Source of the DNA: Roseiflexus sp. RS-1 | Lineage (GTDB): Bacteria > Chloroflexota > Chloroflexia > Chloroflexales > Roseiflexaceae | Assembly: GCF_000016665.1 (NCBI RefSeq) | Contig: NC_009523.1 | Span: 3,967,501 to 4,031,500 of the forward strand | DNA: 64,000 nucleotides | Direction: 5' to 3' | Part shown: piece after piece, positions 27,979 through 37,681 of the stretch | Position numbering within the stretch: position 1 is the first letter of the stretch | Layout: the number at the start of each line of letters is the position of its first letter | The notes under the pieces: generated by a model | Database searches by the model: none | Seen by the model: the letters and a program-made list of their open reading frames with translations, nothing else | What the model was told of the DNA's origin: nothing | Program-made: the position numbers and the translations under genes

Positions 27979-28032
27979 CGAACGTGTTATCCCTCAACAC
28001 ACGTCGATAGGAACGCCTGTCAGTTCATTGCC

Positions 28033-29214
28033 ATGCAGTTGTTGACCGTCTCGCAACTCAACACATACCTGCGCGACTTGCTCGACGCCGATGATCTGTT
28101 GAGCGATGTGTGGGTCGAGGGGGAGGTTTCGAGTTTTAATCGTCACTTTTCCGGTCATTGTTACTTCACGTTGAAAGAGGGCGACGCGCAGATTGGCGCG
28201 GTGATGTGGAAGTCGGTCGCGGCACGTATGGCGACGCTGCCCGCCAACGGTGACGCCGTGCTCGCCCATGGGCGGGTGGCGTTCTATGAGGTGCGCGGTC
28301 AGGTGCAACTGTATGTCGATACGTTGCGACCGGCAGGCATCGGCGTGCTCCAGGCGCAGTTCGAACGCCTGAAGGAGCGTCTTGCTGCGGAAGGACTGTT
28401 CGATCAGTCGCGGAAGCGCCCGTTGCCGCCGCTGCCGCACCGGATTGGCATCGTCACATCGCCGACGGGTGCGGCGCTTCAGGATATGCTCAATATTCTG
28501 CGGCGTCGCTATCCGCTCGCCGAAGTGCTCTTCGCCCCCTGCCAGGTGCAGGGCGCCGGCGCTGTCGATACAATTATCGAGGCGCTCTGTGCCCTCTACG
28601 AGGCTGATGTCGATGTTATCATCGTGGCGCGCGGCGGCGGCGCCGCTGAAGATCTCTGGACGTTCAACGACGAACGACTGGCGCGCGCTGTGTTTGCCAG
28701 TCCGGTTCCGGTCGTCAGCGGCGTCGGGCACGAAACCGATACCACGCTGATCGATTTTGTTGCCGATGTGCGCGCACCGACCCCCTCCGCAGCCGCCGAG
28801 ATGGCATCTCCTGATATGACCGAACTGCTCGACGATATTCGCCAGTTGCGCAACCGCCTGGACGCAGCGGTGACACAGCGATTGACAACTGCACGCGATG
28901 GAGTATCCCATCTGAACCGGCGCCTGGTCCTCTGTTCGCCTGAACGCCGGATCCGACGCGACCGCCAGCACATCGATGACCTGATGCACCGCGCAACCAT
29001 CACGCTCGAACGACGTATCACGCTGGCGCGCGCCCATCTCGATGGCGTGCGCGGTCGCCTCCAGGCGCTCAGCCCCCTGGCGACGCTTGACCGTGGCTAT
29101 GCTGTGGTGCAATCAACAACCGGAGCGTTGATCACCGATGCGTCTCTGGTTGCACCTGATGATTGGATCGAGGTCACAGTACGCCGTGGCAGTTTTCGTG
29201 CCCGTGTCGAATAG
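28033..29214 (+). CDS. xseA: Exodeoxyribonuclease VII large subunit
   Basis: XseA is the catalytic subunit of the single-strand exonuclease ExoVII. The 393-aa protein has an N-terminal OB fold (VWVEGEVSSFNRHFSGHCYFTLK), the nuclease core (RIGIVTSPTGAALQDML, RGGGAAEDLWTFND, GVGHETDTTLIDFVADVRAPTPSAAAE) and a shortened coiled-coil region. It is about 60 residues shorter than the E. coli protein, within family range. The small subunit gene follows after 84 bases. Confidence 0.96.
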   Translation: MQLLTVSQLNTYLRDLLDADDLLSDVWVEGEVSSFNRHFSGHCYFTLKEGDAQIGAVMWKSVAARMATLPANGDAVLAHGRVAFYEVRGQVQLYVDTLRPAGIGVLQAQFERLKERLAAEGLFDQSRKRPLPPLPHRIGIVTSPTGAALQDMLNILRRRYPLAEVLFAPCQVQGAGAVDTIIEALCALYEADVDVIIVARGGGAAEDLWTFNDERLARAVFASPVPVVSGVGHETDTTLIDFVADVRAPTPSAAAEMASPDMTELLDDIRQLRNRLDAAVTQRLTTARDGVSHLNRRLVLCSPERRIRRDRQHIDDLMHRATITLERRITLARAHLDGVRGRLQALSPLATLDRGYAVVQSTTGALITDASLVAPDDWIEVTVRRGSFRARVE

Positions 29215-29298
29215 TGCATCTCTCACCCGTATGCGATTCCTGTTCCGCTCATCGTTCATGTAGAGATAGAATCGCCTGATAATCCCGCATCAAATGCC

Positions 29299-29532
29299 AT
29301 GACCACAAATGAACCTGTTCCGGGTGAAGAATACGAGACGCTGTACATCCGTCTGCAACAGATTGTCGAGCAGCTTGAGACCGGCGATCTCCCGCTTGCG
29401 CGGGCGCTGGCGCTCTACGAAGAAGGCGTCGCAACTGCCGAAGCGTGTCAACGCCTGCTCGATCAGGCAGCGCTGCGCGTGCGCACTCTGATGGGAGATC
29501 AGTCGCCTGCCGCTGCGGAGGCGGACGTGTGA
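29299..29532 (+). CDS. xseB: Exodeoxyribonuclease VII small subunit
   Basis: The 77-aa protein matches XseB (YETLYIRLQQIVEQLETGDLPLARALALYEEGVATAEACQRLLDQA), a two-helix protein that binds the XseA coiled coil. It is of normal length. Its stop overlaps the GTG start of the next gene as GTGA, so the membrane protein downstream is translationally coupled. Confidence 0.95.
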   Translation: MTTNEPVPGEEYETLYIRLQQIVEQLETGDLPLARALALYEEGVATAEACQRLLDQAALRVRTLMGDQSPAAAEADV

Positions 29533-31403
29533 ATATCGAAAAAGTTCATCGCTACCCCCTCCGTGTGATCGTTGCCATAGAACTCCTGTCGGCGGTTGCT
29601 GTCACCCTGGCGTCGGTGCGTCTGGGGCGTGATGTGCTGCGCCTGCTCTGGTCGATCTATTCAGTCGATACAACGCTGTTCGCTCAACTTCCCTGGCTCG
29701 ACGATCTGGTGCAGGCGATCAACACTGCCGATACGCCAGCGCCGACCATACTGGCGGATCTCTTGCCCGCACTGCTCTGGCTGGCGCTGGCGTTACTGGC
29801 GGCGCTTCTGCTGCGTAACAGTCTGCCGATGGTGCGCACCAGCGCACGCGGCATGCTGGTGGCATTTGTCAACGACTGGTTGCCCGTGCCCTGGGAAAAT
29901 ATCCGCGCCATCAAAGTCACCGAAGCCGGTGATCGCTATGTGTTGCTGGTCGAAACCGACCGTGGCTGGCTGACCGGATGGCATCGCTGGTACAGTTTCG
30001 TCTATCGCCTGGGTTTCCGCCCCGCGTTTCTGATCACATCACAGATCAGTGAGTTCGATGACCTGGTCAAGACGCTCCTCAGCGAAGCTGACCGTGTAGC
30101 GCGCACCATGGCGACCGGACGACAGGTCGAGTTGCAGGAGGGGGCGAGTTCACCGTTGTTCCGCCTGTTGCTCAGCCCATTGTCATTTTTTGCGCAACGC
30201 TCGTCCCAGCATGACGGTGCGCCGCCTGCGGTCGCCCTCTCCGGCGATGTTGTAGCTGGCGAGTATCCGCGACGCATCCGCGCCACCCTGACGTGGACGG
30301 CGGCGATCATTGCGGCGGTTGCGATCCTGCGGTATCTGACGCTGATCATGACCTATCTGGCGATAACATTTCCTGCAGTACGTCGGCTGCCGGTCTTCAA
30401 TCAACTTGACCTGCGACTTCTTCCGGCGCCGTGGTGGCTGCTGGTCGAAGCGCATATCGTCCTGCTCTTCCTGCTCGGCGTTGCATCATTCGTATACCAT
30501 CTTCTGCCGGCGCTTGAAGCGCACAGTAAGGGATTGGCCATCCGCCGCCTGCGGCGTACATACATGCTCCCCTGGTCACGCCTGCGCGTTATGAAGGTGA
30601 CCGAATTCTCCGAAAACAGTCAGGTCGTGCTGATCCAGGTCACACACGGATTGCCAGTCGATGCGCGGATCGTAAGTTTTCTCTACGATGGTTCGCTCTC
30701 CCCCGGCATCATAATCACCACAGCTATCAGCAACGCCGATGCGTTACTCCAACGCATTGTGCTGGAGGTTATGCGGCATCACGAGGAAACCGGCGATACG
30801 CAGGCGCCTCCGTTCCAGAGTGATGCGCGATCAGATCTCCTGCTGCTGAGCGTTCAGTCGACCGCAGCCGCCACCCGCCTGGTCGAGGAGAGCCGCGCCG
30901 ACCCCACAACTCAGCAGATCGTCGTCGGACGACTGCTGCACACGCTGCCGGCTGCGCTCGGAGTCGCAGTATTTCCTGCACTGATGTTGCTCGCCGATCG
31001 CTCACTCGTTCAGCATATCCTTCCAGACGGACGCCTGATTGTCGCTTCATTCATTATGACCCTCCTGGCGCTCCTTGAATGGCCCCTGGTATCGCTTGCC
31101 ACAGCTGCGCTCGACGAGATGAGCGGCGGCGGTGAGGAGGGAGCGCGTCCGCTGTACCTCTATCCACGGGTTCAGCAACCACGCCTGTTCCTTATGCTGG
31201 CAGCGCTGGTTGCGCTTCTTGTCGGCGCTCAACCGCTTGCGGCGCTCCTGTGGCTGGGCGCAATCGGGTGGTCATTCTGGCTGGCGGCAGGGTTGTGGAG
31301 CGCGTTGTACGACTGGCGCGGCGGACAACTCATCGGCGGGGGGTTGATCCCGGTTGTCTTTCAATTGATTCTCCTCATCGGGTATCTGGTGGTGCGGGGG
31401 TAG
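29529..31403 (+). CDS. Polytopic membrane protein with duplicated PH-like domains
   Basis: The 624-aa protein is not recognised as a named family. It has paired membrane helices at about residues 10-35 and 80-100, a soluble block (PVPWENIRAIKVTEAGDRYVLL...), another helix pair near 255-330, a second similar block (MLPWSRLRVMKVTEFSENSQVVLI), and about five helices at the C terminus. The two blocks align with each other, so the protein arose by internal duplication and resembles bacterial PH (YdbT-like) membrane proteins. GGAGGC lies seven bases before the GTG start, which overlaps xseB. Confidence 0.7.
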   Translation: MNIEKVHRYPLRVIVAIELLSAVAVTLASVRLGRDVLRLLWSIYSVDTTLFAQLPWLDDLVQAINTADTPAPTILADLLPALLWLALALLAALLLRNSLPMVRTSARGMLVAFVNDWLPVPWENIRAIKVTEAGDRYVLLVETDRGWLTGWHRWYSFVYRLGFRPAFLITSQISEFDDLVKTLLSEADRVARTMATGRQVELQEGASSPLFRLLLSPLSFFAQRSSQHDGAPPAVALSGDVVAGEYPRRIRATLTWTAAIIAAVAILRYLTLIMTYLAITFPAVRRLPVFNQLDLRLLPAPWWLLVEAHIVLLFLLGVASFVYHLLPALEAHSKGLAIRRLRRTYMLPWSRLRVMKVTEFSENSQVVLIQVTHGLPVDARIVSFLYDGSLSPGIIITTAISNADALLQRIVLEVMRHHEETGDTQAPPFQSDARSDLLLLSVQSTAAATRLVEESRADPTTQQIVVGRLLHTLPAALGVAVFPALMLLADRSLVQHILPDGRLIVASFIMTLLALLEWPLVSLATAALDEMSGGGEEGARPLYLYPRVQQPRLFLMLAALVALLVGAQPLAALLWLGAIGWSFWLAAGLWSALYDWRGGQLIGGGLIPVVFQLILLIGYLVVRG

Positions 31404-31407
31404 AGAA

Positions 31408-31566
31408 GGGTTGAAGGTTGAAGGTTGTAAGGTTGAAGGTTGGGACGTTGAAGGTTGAAGGTTGGGGCGTTGAAGGTTGAAGGTTGGGGCGTTGAAGGTT
31501 GAAGGTTGGGGCGTTGAAGGTTGAAGGTTGGGGCGTTGAAGGTTGAAAGTTGAAGGTTGAACGTTC
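31408..31566. repeat. Heptanucleotide repeat tract, ~22-bp higher-order unit
   Basis: The tract is built of GGTTGAA heptamers interrupted as GGCGTTGAAGGTTGAAGGTTGG units of 22 bases, about five copies. It lies between two convergent genes and contains no coding sign. Confidence 0.85.
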
Positions 31567-31592
31567 AACACCCCCCCACCCTCTCGCCTCTT

Positions 31593-32516
31593 CTACCGCA
31601 ATACGCTCAGGAGCAGCGTTAGAGTCACCAGGCTCATCAGCGTCGTGACAACCACTACCCCTGCGACGAATCGCGGACGGGCGTTGAATTCGAGCGAGTA
31701 GAGCACCATATTGACGGCTGTGGGCATACTGGCTTCGAGCACCACCACCCGCAGCGCCAGGTCATCGAGCGCCAGCGCGCGCGCCAGACCATACGCCATA
31801 AGCGGTGAAACCCCCAACCGCAACCCGGCAACCACCATGGTCAACCGAACGTCTTCCACCGTGGTTCCATTTGCCAGTTGCATGCCCAGCAAAAGCAGCA
31901 GGAGCGGCAATGCGGCATCAGCCATCAGCGCCACGCCGCGAAACGCACTGCCCAGTGCATCACCGCGATGCGGCAGATCGATGCCGCTGAAGCGCGCCAG
32001 CAAACCCGCTGCGACCGCATAGATCTGCGGCATGGCGAACATCTGCCGCACTGCGCTTTTGAGATCGCCGCGTCCGGCGCTGGCGATCGGTACTGCCAGC
32101 GTCTGCGCCAGGATTGTCTGCGCTATGAAGTAGAGGAGTGCGCGCTGAAAACCGGCTTCACCGAACGCAAAGCGTGTTGTCGGCAAACCGTAGTTGCCCG
32201 AGTTCATGAACATCACGCAGAGAAGCAATGCCATCAGGCTGCTGCGATCCAGGCGCATAAGCGCACCGACAATCAGCCCAACGACCCCGATTCCCAGACA
32301 CAGTGCCACAGACGCGGCAATGATGCGCGCTGCCTCGTCGCCGGTCACATCGATCCGCACAATCGTGGTGAAGATCAATGCAGGACCAAGAACATACATG
32401 CTTAAGCGATTGAGTGATGGGAGATCCAGTTCGAAGCGGCGTCGCAGCGCATATCCGCACACCACGACCACCGTCACCGGGAGGAGGACTTCAATGAAAG
32501 CCGAAACGATGAACAT
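31593..32516 (-). CDS. AEC-family transporter (auxin efflux carrier-like permease)
   Basis: The 307-aa protein has about ten membrane helices in two five-helix halves, with PALIFTTIVR and MNSGNYGLPTTRFAFGEAG near the helix-5 motif and MPTAVNMVLYSLEFN near the C-terminal half. AEC transporters move organic anions or amino-acid derivatives; the substrate is unknown. The ATG at 32516 is chosen because it starts directly before the first helix and has GGATGG upstream. Confidence 0.85.
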   Translation of the reverse strand: MFIVSAFIEVLLPVTVVVVCGYALRRRFELDLPSLNRLSMYVLGPALIFTTIVRIDVTGDEAARIIAASVALCLGIGVVGLIVGALMRLDRSSLMALLLCVMFMNSGNYGLPTTRFAFGEAGFQRALLYFIAQTILAQTLAVPIASAGRGDLKSAVRQMFAMPQIYAVAAGLLARFSGIDLPHRGDALGSAFRGVALMADAALPLLLLLLGMQLANGTTVEDVRLTMVVAGLRLGVSPLMAYGLARALALDDLALRVVVLEASMPTAVNMVLYSLEFNARPRFVAGVVVVTTLMSLVTLTLLLSVLR

Positions 32517-32606
32517 GCAACCCATCCATCGGCGGTGCAATGCACAAAACAATTCCTCACAGGGCGCAAACGCACCCCATCGTCCATCATCAAGATGGAA
32601 AGATGA

Positions 32607-34253
32607 CTAACGTATCAACGTATCAAAAATCAGGAGATCGACCAGACGCTCAACCGGTGCGCGATCATCGGTGAAAGGCGCGAAGGTTGCCGTAGATTGG
32701 CGCGTTGGAATATACACCCGTTCAAGGGTGCGCCGCAATGCCGGATGTTCGAGACGCTCATATGCATCGAGCAGATTGGCGTATCCATCGCCGACGTTGC
32801 GATTCACGCCAATGATGATCTGATTACTGAGACGCGCCGTTTCGATCACAAAAACCTGAGGAAAAACCTGCTCCATGGTCGCAACAATCGCCTGACTCAG
32901 GCGGTCGTCGCCATTGGGACCCAGCCCGGCATTGACGACTGCCACGCCATCGGGAGCAAGATGGTGTTGCACCAGTTGAAAAAACTCGACCGTCGTCAGA
33001 TGGAAGGGGATGTAGGGTTGGTGATAGGCATCCATGCCGATGACATCGTAGACGCCGCCCTGCGTCGCCAGCCAGAAGCGCGCGTCTTCGGCGTAGACGT
33101 GGTAATTCGGATGCTCTGGACCGGTTGAGGCATCGCGCATGTTGAAGAAGCGTCGTCCCACTTCGATGATTTTGGGATCGATCTCGACTGCATCGATGCG
33201 CGTCTCAGGTCCGTAGATCGCCAGAAACTGCGCTGGCGTCGTTCCCGCCGCTGAGCCAAGCATTGCCAGGCTACGCACCGTCGTCGGATCACGCCCCGGT
33301 ACAACAAACGGCGCAATCGCAAAGTAGTCCCATGGTCCGCCGCCGGTGAGTGTATCAAGCGGATCGCCATCGTAGGCGGTGTTGTAGATCGAATGGATCG
33401 CCAGACCTTCGTTCAGCAGCAGCACGACCTGCTGCCCATACTCCGGGTCGCGGCGCGTCGCAACCTGAATGTAATTGTAGGGCGATTCGTATTCAGCGAT
33501 CAGGGTGCATCCGGCACATCCGGCTTCCTTCACCGGTCCCGCCGTGAAAAGCACATACCCTGAGAGCGCTGCTGTGAGCGCCAGCGCCGCCAGCGCCTTC
33601 CAGTTGCGCACACCAACCGCGCCGAGTACGGTCAACAAACCAGCGTAGACATACGTCGTGGCTGTGGTGCCAATTGCGGGAATAAGCACCAGAACGGTGA
33701 GGAATGTCCCCACGATTGAGCCAACGGTCGAGATGGCAGAGACCGTTCCGGCGGCAGCGCCGGCAACCTGCACGCCGGCTGCCGCGCGGTGCAACTGCAA
33801 ACGCACTGCAAATGGTCCGACCATTGCCAGCAACGTGACCGGCACAGCGAACAACGCCAGCACGCCAAACAGCGCGCCGATGAAGCCGCCAACCGCGAGT
33901 TCGGCGACGGCGCGTTGCGCGAAACCAAGAATGGGGGCGGCAAGGAGCGGGATCAGCGCCGTCGCAACTCCCGATAGCAGAACAATACGGTACAGGACCC
34001 GCTCGTCAGGATGACGGTCAGCCAGGCGCCCGCCGAAGTGATACCCGACTGCCAGGTAGACCAGCGTCAGACCGATAATTGCAGCCCAGATCGGCTGCGA
34101 CGTGCCGAAATAGGGGGCAAGCAGGCGTGAGGCGATCATCTCGACGCCCAACGTGCCGACACCGCACAGGAAGACGGTGCTGAGCAACACACGTGCAGAA
34201 TGGGACGTCGTCCGAGAGATTTCTGACGATGTGACGATGACCTCCTGGTTCAT
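32607..34253 (-). CDS. Membrane protein fused to spermidine-synthase-like methyltransferase fold
   Basis: The 548-aa protein has an N-terminal membrane domain of about seven or eight helices (SRLLAPYFGTSQPIWAAIIGLTL, FGGRLADRHP) and a C-terminal spermidine-synthase-like Rossmann domain (about 260-548; IDAVEIDPKIIEVGRRFF). The glycine motif reads LGSAAGTTPAQFL and the residues after D-x-I-GMDAY differ from real spermidine synthases, so polyamine synthesis is doubtful. Such 'fused MFS/spermidine synthase' proteins are common but uncharacterised. The ATG at 34253 precedes the first helix. Confidence 0.8.
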   Translation of the reverse strand: MNQEVIVTSSEISRTTSHSARVLLSTVFLCGVGTLGVEMIASRLLAPYFGTSQPIWAAIIGLTLVYLAVGYHFGGRLADRHPDERVLYRIVLLSGVATALIPLLAAPILGFAQRAVAELAVGGFIGALFGVLALFAVPVTLLAMVGPFAVRLQLHRAAAGVQVAGAAAGTVSAISTVGSIVGTFLTVLVLIPAIGTTATTYVYAGLLTVLGAVGVRNWKALAALALTAALSGYVLFTAGPVKEAGCAGCTLIAEYESPYNYIQVATRRDPEYGQQVVLLLNEGLAIHSIYNTAYDGDPLDTLTGGGPWDYFAIAPFVVPGRDPTTVRSLAMLGSAAGTTPAQFLAIYGPETRIDAVEIDPKIIEVGRRFFNMRDASTGPEHPNYHVYAEDARFWLATQGGVYDVIGMDAYHQPYIPFHLTTVEFFQLVQHHLAPDGVAVVNAGLGPNGDDRLSQAIVATMEQVFPQVFVIETARLSNQIIIGVNRNVGDGYANLLDAYERLEHPALRRTLERVYIPTRQSTATFAPFTDDRAPVERLVDLLIFDTLIR

Positions 34254-34342
34254 TGACCAGACTTTCCAGGGAATCAGTCCTGACCGGCTCGAAAACAACC
34301 TGCTCCTCTGCCGGCGTATCCTGCCCGATCAGGCAATGATCA

Positions 34343-34600
34343 TCACAATGCGGAGCGGATTAGCATGCTGATAGCCTGTAGCAATAACATTGCAATAATC
34401 GGCGAAAAGTCGAACATCATCGTTTGTGGCAGGATGCTGCGGATCGGCGCCAGGATCGGTTCCGTCAGATCGCGAAGCATCTGCGTGATCCGCATATTGC
34501 CCAGCGGATCGACCCATGAGAGCAGCACGCGAAAAAGAATTGCCAGCGACAACACTTCTATCAGGAGAAAGATGAAACTTTCGATAAAACTCGACGGCAT
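34343..34600 (-). CDS. YggT-family membrane protein
   Basis: The 85-aa protein has two membrane helices and the family block FRVLLSWVDPLGNMRITQMLRDLTEPILAPIRSILP. YggT proteins are linked to cell division or osmotic response in several bacteria; the role here is not known. The ATG at 34600 has a strong GAGGAGG upstream and a TATAAT box about 43 bases upstream. Confidence 0.88.
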   Translation of the reverse strand: MPSSFIESFIFLLIEVLSLAILFRVLLSWVDPLGNMRITQMLRDLTEPILAPIRSILPQTMMFDFSPIIAMLLLQAISMLIRSAL

Positions 34601-34642
34601 ACCTGCCCGCCTCCTCACGCAGCATCTGTTCAGAACACCAGC

Positions 34643-34648
34643 ATTATA
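34643..34648 (-). promoter_or_regulatory. -10 box of the yggT-like gene
   Basis: A perfect TATAAT on the minus strand lies 42 bases before the start codon, directly after the hisD stop, so yggT has its own promoter. Confidence 0.45.
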
Positions 34649-34661
34649 CCAGACCTTACCC

Positions 34662-35993
34662 TTAACCTTCCAATCTTGCCCGCACCGCAGCCGCATGCGC
34701 CGCCAGACCTTCGGCATCTGCCAGACGCGCCGCAGCCGGTCCGATCCGGCGCAGTGCTGCATCGTTCAGCGCCACAAGCGAGATCATTTTACGAAAATCG
34801 TCCACATTGACCGGGGAAGCAAAGCGGGCGGTTCCGCCGGTCGGCATGATATGCGATGGTCCGGCCACATAGTCGCCAAGCACCTCGAAGGAACGTTCGC
34901 CAAGGAACACACCGCCCGCGTTACGCACCTTTCCGACATGGCGCCAGGGATCATCGATCAACAGACAGAGATGTTCCGGCGCGTATTCATTGGCGATCTC
35001 AAAGGCGGTATCGAGATCGGGAACCAGCACGACACCGCCACGCCCGGTCATGGCAGCAGCAGCGGCGGCGGCGTTCTGTGTCGGAAGCAGTTCGAGTTGC
35101 CGCGCAACTTCCGCCTGAACCTGCGTGGCAAGCGCCCGATCAGGCGTGATCAGAATCGCGGACGCAAGCACATGTTCCGCCTGCGCCAGCAGATCGGCGG
35201 CGACCAGGCGCGGATTGGCGTGCGCATCGGCGATGACCAGCGTCTCGGTAGGACCAGGGAGCGACTCGATCCCGACGACACCGTAGACCGCACGCTTTGC
35301 CAGCACCACGAAGAGATTGCCAGGACCGACGATCTTATCGACACGCGGCACGCTTGCCGTGCCATACGCCATTGCTCCAATCGCCTGCGCGCCGCCAATG
35401 GCGAACACCCGTGAAACTCCCACGGCAGCTGCGGCAGCAAGCACGGTCGGATCGATCTCGCCGTTGCGCTGCGGCGGTGTACAGACGATGATCTCCTCAA
35501 CACCGGCGACGCGCGCCGGAACTGCGGCATGCAGAAGGGACGATGGAAGCGGCGCAGCGCCACCCGGAACATAGATGCCGACCCGTCGCAACGGTGTGAT
35601 GATCTGCCCGAGCGCTCCTTCAGCGTCGAACTCGATCCACGAGGTGCGTACCTGACGTTGATGGAAGCGTGTGAGCCTGGCAATTGCCAGATTGATCGCT
35701 TCCCGCAGTGCAGGATCGAGCGCAGCCAGCGCCGCAGCGCAATGTTCCGGCGCAATCTCCAGCGGACCGGCGTAATTATCGAGACGCTGCGCCCAATCAC
35801 ATAATGCATCATCACCGCGTTCGCGCACATCACGCAGGATCTGATCAACCGCTTCGGCAGGAGTCAACCGTGCGCCAAAGCGCTCCTCGATAGCATTCAG
35901 CAGCGATACAGGAACATCGATCTCATCGAAGGGCACACGCCGCAGAATAGTGCGACGGGCAATAGAAAGATCTTCGAAGACAGGAATGGTCAT
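34662..35993 (-). CDS. hisD: Histidinol dehydrogenase
   Basis: HisD performs the last two oxidations from histidinol to histidine, using NAD and zinc. The 443-aa protein is full length with [60 protein letters not shown] and [14 protein letters not shown], which includes the catalytic Glu-His pair and zinc ligands. Its ATG overlaps the hisG stop by four bases (ATGA), so hisG and hisD are co-translated. Confidence 0.97.
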   Translation of the reverse strand: MTIPVFEDLSIARRTILRRVPFDEIDVPVSLLNAIEERFGARLTPAEAVDQILRDVRERGDDALCDWAQRLDNYAGPLEIAPEHCAAALAALDPALREAINLAIARLTRFHQRQVRTSWIEFDAEGALGQIITPLRRVGIYVPGGAAPLPSSLLHAAVPARVAGVEEIIVCTPPQRNGEIDPTVLAAAAAVGVSRVFAIGGAQAIGAMAYGTASVPRVDKIVGPGNLFVVLAKRAVYGVVGIESLPGPTETLVIADAHANPRLVAADLLAQAEHVLASAILITPDRALATQVQAEVARQLELLPTQNAAAAAAAMTGRGGVVLVPDLDTAFEIANEYAPEHLCLLIDDPWRHVGKVRNAGGVFLGERSFEVLGDYVAGPSHIMPTGGTARFASPVNVDDFRKMISLVALNDAALRRIGPAAARLADAEGLAAHAAAVRARLEG

Positions 35994-37009
35994 GGCGTCT
36001 GTTCCTCGAGCAACTCCAGCAAACGATGATAACTGCTGCAGGTTGCATCGAACACATACTGCGCCGGTACAACCGTGATGGTGTCACCGCCGAGTTGACG
36101 GAGATGCGCCGTCAGATCGAGCACCCGATCCTGTGGTATAAGCAGCGTGACCATGTACCATCCGGGTGCACCCGCAGCGCGCGACGTGCTGGGCCAGACC
36201 GGCGCTATTGTCGGTCCCTGCACACCGGCAAGGTCAGAGCGGACCGCCACACGACGTCCCACATCTTCCACCGACTCACCGGCGATATTCGCCGTCACCT
36301 GCACGAAACGACGCGCGCGCCGCCGCGCCTCGACCAGTTCCAGCACGGTACGGGTTGCTGCCAGCGCCGCAGGATTGGCGCGCAAACAGCGACGACTCGC
36401 GATCAGACATGCCTGAGTACGGAGAATCGGCTCGCCAACGATCTTCAACTGGTTATCGCGCAGCGTCACGCCGGTTTCCGTAATATCCACAATGATGTCG
36501 GCGTACCCAAGCCCCGGCGCTGCTTCGGTCGCCCCCTGCGACTCAACGAGACGGAAGTAGTTAATGCCATTCGCATAGCAGAAACGACGGGTCAGCGACG
36601 GGTATTTGGTTGCAATACGCAGCGGACGGCCCTGACTGTGCAACTCGACTGCCAGATCCGCCAGATCATGCCAGGACGTCACATCGATCCAGGTCTCCGG
36701 GACGGCGACGACCAGTTCGGCAGCGCCATAGCCAAGATCATCAAACAAAACGATCAGATCATCACGGTCGCCGCGCAGTTCTTCCACCAGATCAAGACCG
36801 CTAATCCCGAGATCGATTTCGCCTGCCGCCACTTTTTCGACGATGTCTGTCGGTCGATGAAGCAGCACGTCTGCTCCGGGAAGTGCGCGAATGGAAGCCG
36901 TGTAACGGCGTGGATTCGGGCGCGCCACGCGCAATCCGGCGCTCTCAAGAAAGGCGATCGTACCATCGTACAAACTGCCCTTCGATGGTATGGCAAAACG
37001 CAACGTCAT
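35990..37009 (-). CDS. hisG: ATP phosphoribosyltransferase, long form
   Basis: HisG couples ATP and PRPP in the first step of histidine synthesis. The 339-aa protein has [21 protein letters not shown], the LGISGLDLV region, [20 protein letters not shown] and a C-terminal ACT-like regulatory domain ([23 protein letters not shown]). It is therefore the long, histidine-inhibited form that does not need HisZ. The ATG at 37009 fits the family; a longer in-frame start at 37051 does not. Confidence 0.95.
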   Translation of the reverse strand: MTLRFAIPSKGSLYDGTIAFLESAGLRVARPNPRRYTASIRALPGADVLLHRPTDIVEKVAAGEIDLGISGLDLVEELRGDRDDLIVLFDDLGYGAAELVVAVPETWIDVTSWHDLADLAVELHSQGRPLRIATKYPSLTRRFCYANGINYFRLVESQGATEAAPGLGYADIIVDITETGVTLRDNQLKIVGEPILRTQACLIASRRCLRANPAALAATRTVLELVEARRRARRFVQVTANIAGESVEDVGRRVAVRSDLAGVQGPTIAPVWPSTSRAAGAPGWYMVTLLIPQDRVLDLTAHLRQLGGDTITVVPAQYVFDATCSSYHRLLELLEEQTP

Positions 37010-37060
37010 ATCGCTTCTCTGAAGAATTGCCATCTCTCCGAAACCGGCCATCCCGCCATG

Positions 37061-37657
37061 CTAGGCGTCGCGCATGATACGACGCAGGAGTACAACAAGA
37101 CGACTGAGACCGACCACCGCCAGCACGCCAGCGATCAACGCTCCCATTGAACCGATCTCGACACGCACAACAGTCGCCAGGCTGCCGGCCACAAACGCCA
37201 CCCCTGCAACAATCAGTAAACGAATGAAATGGACACGTCGCAGTGATCGTTCATCAACAATCATATCGGTCAGCGCCAGACGCCGATCAAGATCGGCGAG
37301 ACGCCAGGCAACCAGCGTCATAACCAGACCAGCAAGCGGAACAAGTGGCGCGACCTGAGTAAATGTCGCACCAGCAGCAACGACGATCAAACCGGGCATG
37401 GCAATCGTGCGCGTCCATTCACGCTGAAGGATCGCACCGGTTACCCACACACCGCCAAGGGCAGCTGGCGCCAGCGCAAAGAGCGTCTCACTTGCTGCAA
37501 TCAGTCCACCCGCGAGCAATGCAGCTGCCAGGACAATCGCGCTAACAACTGCCAGCGATCCGCCGGAACGCGCTGGATGTACAGTCCCCTGCTGCAATGC
37601 AGGCGACGCAGTTCTCCCTCCATCCGTGTGTTTTCCGTTCAACGCGATTACCCTCAT
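37061..37657 (-). CDS. Membrane protein, unknown function
   Basis: The 198-aa protein has about six hydrophobic segments (for example VVSAIVLAAALLAGGLIAA and LLIVAGVAFVAGSLATVV) and one polar segment in the middle (ADLDRRLALTDMIVDERSLRRVHFIR). No family is recognised. It stands just upstream of hisG on the same strand, 51 bases away, and could be co-transcribed with it. The start ATG has no clear ribosome-binding site. Confidence 0.6.
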   Translation of the reverse strand: MRVIALNGKHTDGGRTASPALQQGTVHPARSGGSLAVVSAIVLAAALLAGGLIAASETLFALAPAALGGVWVTGAILQREWTRTIAMPGLIVVAAGATFTQVAPLVPLAGLVMTLVAWRLADLDRRLALTDMIVDERSLRRVHFIRLLIVAGVAFVAGSLATVVRVEIGSMGALIAGVLAVVGLSRLVVLLRRIMRDA

Positions 37658-37681
37658 CGATGAAAAGTTGCTGACGCATCA

